From the NCBI GenBank assembly GCA_025450975.1, contig JANWLI010000073.1, forward strand, positions 1-6,737: a DNA stretch of 6,737 nt, given 5' to 3'. Position numbers and translations under genes: made by a program. The stretch comes from Candidatus Kapaibacterium sp. GTDB taxonomy: Bacteria; Bacteroidota; Ignavibacteria; Palsa-1295. Below are positions 5,198 through 6,737 of this stretch, piece by piece (positions within the stretch are counted from its first letter, which is position 1; each line of letters opens with the position of its first letter). The notes under the pieces are model-generated. The model saw nothing but the letters and a program-made list of their open reading frames with translations, made no database searches and was not told where the DNA came from.

Positions 5198-6451
5198 CTA
5201 TTTTGCATGCGGAAACTTGACAAACGAAAGCATGACACTCCCGACAACTGCCAGCGAAGCTCCATAGAGGAATGCGGCCTGATGATCAAACATCTCCCAT
5301 AAGATCCCGGCGATAATGCTTGCAGGTAAGATCGCCAGTCCCACAGTTGCATTAAAGAGTCCATACGCTGTGCCCCTGTGCTCTTCTGGCACAAGGTCTG
5401 CAACAAGTGCCTTCTGTACGCCCTCCGTCATTCCATAGAAGACCCCATAGGCAACAAAGAGGCCCCACGCATGCCACTCCTCGGTTGCAAAGGCAAAGCC
5501 TGCATAGACAAGCGCATATAGAAGCCACGCAGCACGGATGATCTTGCGTCGCGAGTAATTGTCCGAAAACGACCCGAACGGGTAGCTCGAAAGGGTCGTG
5601 ACCATATTGAGCATGGCGAAAATGATAAAGATCATCGCCGGCGCAATACCTAGCGCCTGCGACCGCAGGACTAAAAAGGCATCGCTTGATTGCCCAAGGC
5701 TAAATATAAAGATCGTGATCAGGAAGTACCGAAAGCGCTTATTACCAAGGACCGTCTTCACCGCTCCCATGACGATCTTGTTCTCGACAGGGTTAGCACG
5801 CTTCTGCTTGACGAAAAAGATAATGAGCAGGACGCCGACGATCGTTGGAAATGTTGCTATCAGAACAAGCGTGTTAAACGTCGACGTACTTATCGTGGCT
5901 TCCTCGCCGATGCCGGCATCTCCCTGTAAATAAAAGATCGCCGCCGCAGCTACAAGTGAGCCGATGACGGCGCCAAACGGATCAAGCGCACGCTGAAAGC
6001 CGAAGGCTTTTCCCCGACTTCTGCTATCGACGGAATCGGCGATCAGCGCATCGCGTGCCGACGTGCGGATTCCCTTTCCGGCCCGATCGGTAAGCCTGCT
6101 GACAAGCGGAATGCCCCAACTGCTGACACCATAGAGTAACGGGCGGGCAACTGCCGTCATGCTGTAGCCGATGACGGTGATCAGTTTGCGTTTCCCCGTC
6201 TTATCGCTATACCAACCGGAAAAGATCTTTAGTATGGAGGACGTAAAGTCGGCAATACCCTCAATGATCCCGATCAGCGTAAAAGTTACCCCAAGCGTAC
6301 CTGCAAGGTATAAAGGCAGGGCCCGTGCGACGATCTCGCCCGAAAGGTCGTTAAAGAAGCTGGCAATGCCAAGCCAGATTACAGTTGCGGGGAGCCGTTT
6401 GAAACTTAGTACTCGTTTGCTCATATCAAGGTGAAGGACTAAGTTTAACAT
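5198..6451 (-). CDS. Major facilitator superfamily transporter
   Basis: 417 residues with about 12 hydrophobic segments, a normal MFS size. Loop motif A is present in both halves: GWYSDKTGKRK (79-89) and GSFSDNYSRRK (293-303). A cytoplasmic signature TDRAGKGIRTSARDALIADS (121-140) and RGKAFGFQRALDPFGAVIG (146-164) mark the large, poorly characterised MFS subgroup with this conserved loop. RGTAYGLFNATVGLA (359-373) is the matching C-terminal-half motif. The inner-membrane location is clear; the substrate is unknown (drug or small-metabolite efflux is only a family-level guess). I chose ATG 6451 over the internal Met10 because AGGAGGT lies 5 nt before it, while Met10 has nothing comparable. The NADP oxidoreductase gene follows after 57 nt. 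Confidence 0.92.
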   Translation of the reverse strand: MLNLVLHLDMSKRVLSFKRLPATVIWLGIASFFNDLSGEIVARALPLYLAGTLGVTFTLIGIIEGIADFTSSILKIFSGWYSDKTGKRKLITVIGYSMTAVARPLLYGVSSWGIPLVSRLTDRAGKGIRTSARDALIADSVDSRSRGKAFGFQRALDPFGAVIGSLVAAAAIFYLQGDAGIGEEATISTSTFNTLVLIATFPTIVGVLLIIFFVKQKRANPVENKIVMGAVKTVLGNKRFRYFLITIFIFSLGQSSDAFLVLRSQALGIAPAMIFIIFAMLNMVTTLSSYPFGSFSDNYSRRKIIRAAWLLYALVYAGFAFATEEWHAWGLFVAYGVFYGMTEGVQKALVADLVPEEHRGTAYGLFNATVGLAILPASIIAGILWEMFDHQAAFLYGASLAVVGSVMLSFVKFPHAK

Positions 6452-6456
6452 ACGCG

Positions 6457-6465
6457 ACCTCCTCT
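6457..6465 (-). promoter_or_regulatory. Strong Shine-Dalgarno of the MFS gene
   Basis: On the minus strand AGAGGAGGT sits 5 nt before ATG 6451. It is near-perfect, and stands out because the left-hand genes and the oxidoreductase have no visible Shine-Dalgarno. It decides the MFS start. Confidence 0.75.
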
Positions 6466-6529
6466 TTAGTATCCCATAACCGCTTGAATTTGCTCGAGTC
6501 CGGTGATTTTTTGTAATAAAAATATAAAA

Positions 6530-6594
6530 CCCTCAAAATTCGCGGCTTTTTTGAACCGAAAGTGCCCTCCATATGTTTTTGAGGGGCTTTTCGG
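6530..6594. promoter_or_regulatory. Overlapping inverted repeats upstream of the small + strand gene
   Basis: Dyad 1: CCGAAAGTGCCCTC (6556-6569) and GAGGGGCTTTTCGG (6581-6594) pair except for a 2x2 internal loop and one G-U pair, around an 11-nt loop. Dyad 2: CCCTCAAAA (6530-6538) is the exact reverse complement of TTTTGAGGG (6577-6585). Both use the same GAGGG, so only one can form at a time. No T-run follows dyad 1 on either strand, so it is not a normal terminator. It overlaps the candidate promoter at 6550-6581. The neighbouring 6505-6530 stretch is very A/T-rich. Confidence 0.55.
6550..6581 (+). promoter_or_regulatory. Candidate promoter of the small + strand gene
   Basis: TTTG (6550-6553), 20 nt, TGTTTTTG (6574-6581), matching TAnnTTTG at 7 of 8 positions with the same spacing as the other two promoters. 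It predicts a start near 6587 and a leader of about 50 nt, like the GNAT gene. It is weaker than the other two. Confidence 0.4.
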
Positions 6595-6621
6595 AGAAAG
6601 TCAAGCTAAATCGTAAATTAT

Positions 6622-6627
6622 AAGGAG
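6622..6627 (+). promoter_or_regulatory. Shine-Dalgarno of the small + strand gene
   Basis: AAGGAG lies 8 nt before ATG 6636, good spacing, and supports that start. Confidence 0.7.
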
Positions 6628-6635
6628 TTGCCGGT

Positions 6636-6737
6636 ATGGCAAAACAACAAACATTCGGTGATAAGAACAAGAAGCAGTCGGTCGAACGCGTAGAGTTCGT
6701 CCCGCAGCTTGGCAAAAAGGCAAAACTGACGCCGGTA
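6636..6737 (+). CDS. Small lysine-rich protein, 5' part
   Basis: Only the first 34 residues are present (MAKQQTFGDKNKKQ..., then a VERVEFVPQ segment); the frame is still open at the window edge. It is rich in Lys and Gln, with no membrane segment or signal peptide. The start is supported by the AAGGAG site and a candidate promoter. I do not recognise it with confidence. The MAK-type, lysine-rich beginning is reminiscent of short basic proteins common in the FCB group, some ribosome-associated, but that is an impression only. Confidence 0.6.
   Translation, partial: MAKQQTFGDKNKKQSVERVEFVPQLGKKAKLTPV

Noticed and set aside
6533..6715. Minus-strand 60-aa open frame
   Set aside because: Overlaps the dyads and the small + strand gene, which has a good Shine-Dalgarno; this frame has no motif.

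Overview
The window looks like part of a chromosome from the Bacteroidetes/Chlorobi side of the FCB group; a lineage such as Kapabacteria or Ignavibacteria is a guess. The main evidence is promoter style. Two sites match the Bacteroidetes-type TTG/TTTG...TAnnTTTG consensus exactly, each with 20 nt between the boxes (905-936 and 4245-4275), and a third matches 7 of 8 positions with the same spacing (6550-6581). Most genes also lack a Shine-Dalgarno sequence. I see no IS element, integrase, tRNA, rRNA or CRISPR array.

Left block (1-2760, + strand): the 3' end of a D-Ala-D-Ala-ligase-like ATP-grasp gene, a small GNAT acetyltransferase, and a KamA/lysine 2,3-aminomutase-type radical SAM enzyme. 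The first two genes each end inside a large hairpin made of four 7-nt AGTYNNN units per arm, with 30-nt arms. Both hairpins share one design but have different sequences, and both supply the stop codon of the gene they follow. The block closes with an ordinary intrinsic terminator. An amino-acid mutase, an acetyltransferase and a peptide-bond-type ligase side by side suggest a pathway that makes and conjugates or caps a beta-amino acid such as beta-lysine. This is inference.

Middle block (2739-4500): a minus-strand gene for an unrecognised 471-aa, probably all-helical protein converges on kamA. Upstream of it lies about 340 bp without a protein gene. This stretch holds a perfect 10-bp dyad, a good + strand promoter, about 210 nt of dense RNA secondary structure and a strong terminator. 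I read it as an independent, unassigned structured small RNA, the most interesting object in the window. One segment of it can pair in two mutually exclusive ways.

Right block (4493-6451, minus strand): an MFS transporter followed by a small Rossmann-fold NADP-dependent oxidoreductase of the F420H2:NADP-reductase-like class, probably one operon sharing the ncRNA's terminator. Divergent from the MFS gene, a small lysine-rich protein gene starts at 6636 behind a good Shine-Dalgarno sequence and runs off the window. The region between them has overlapping inverted repeats on top of the candidate promoter.
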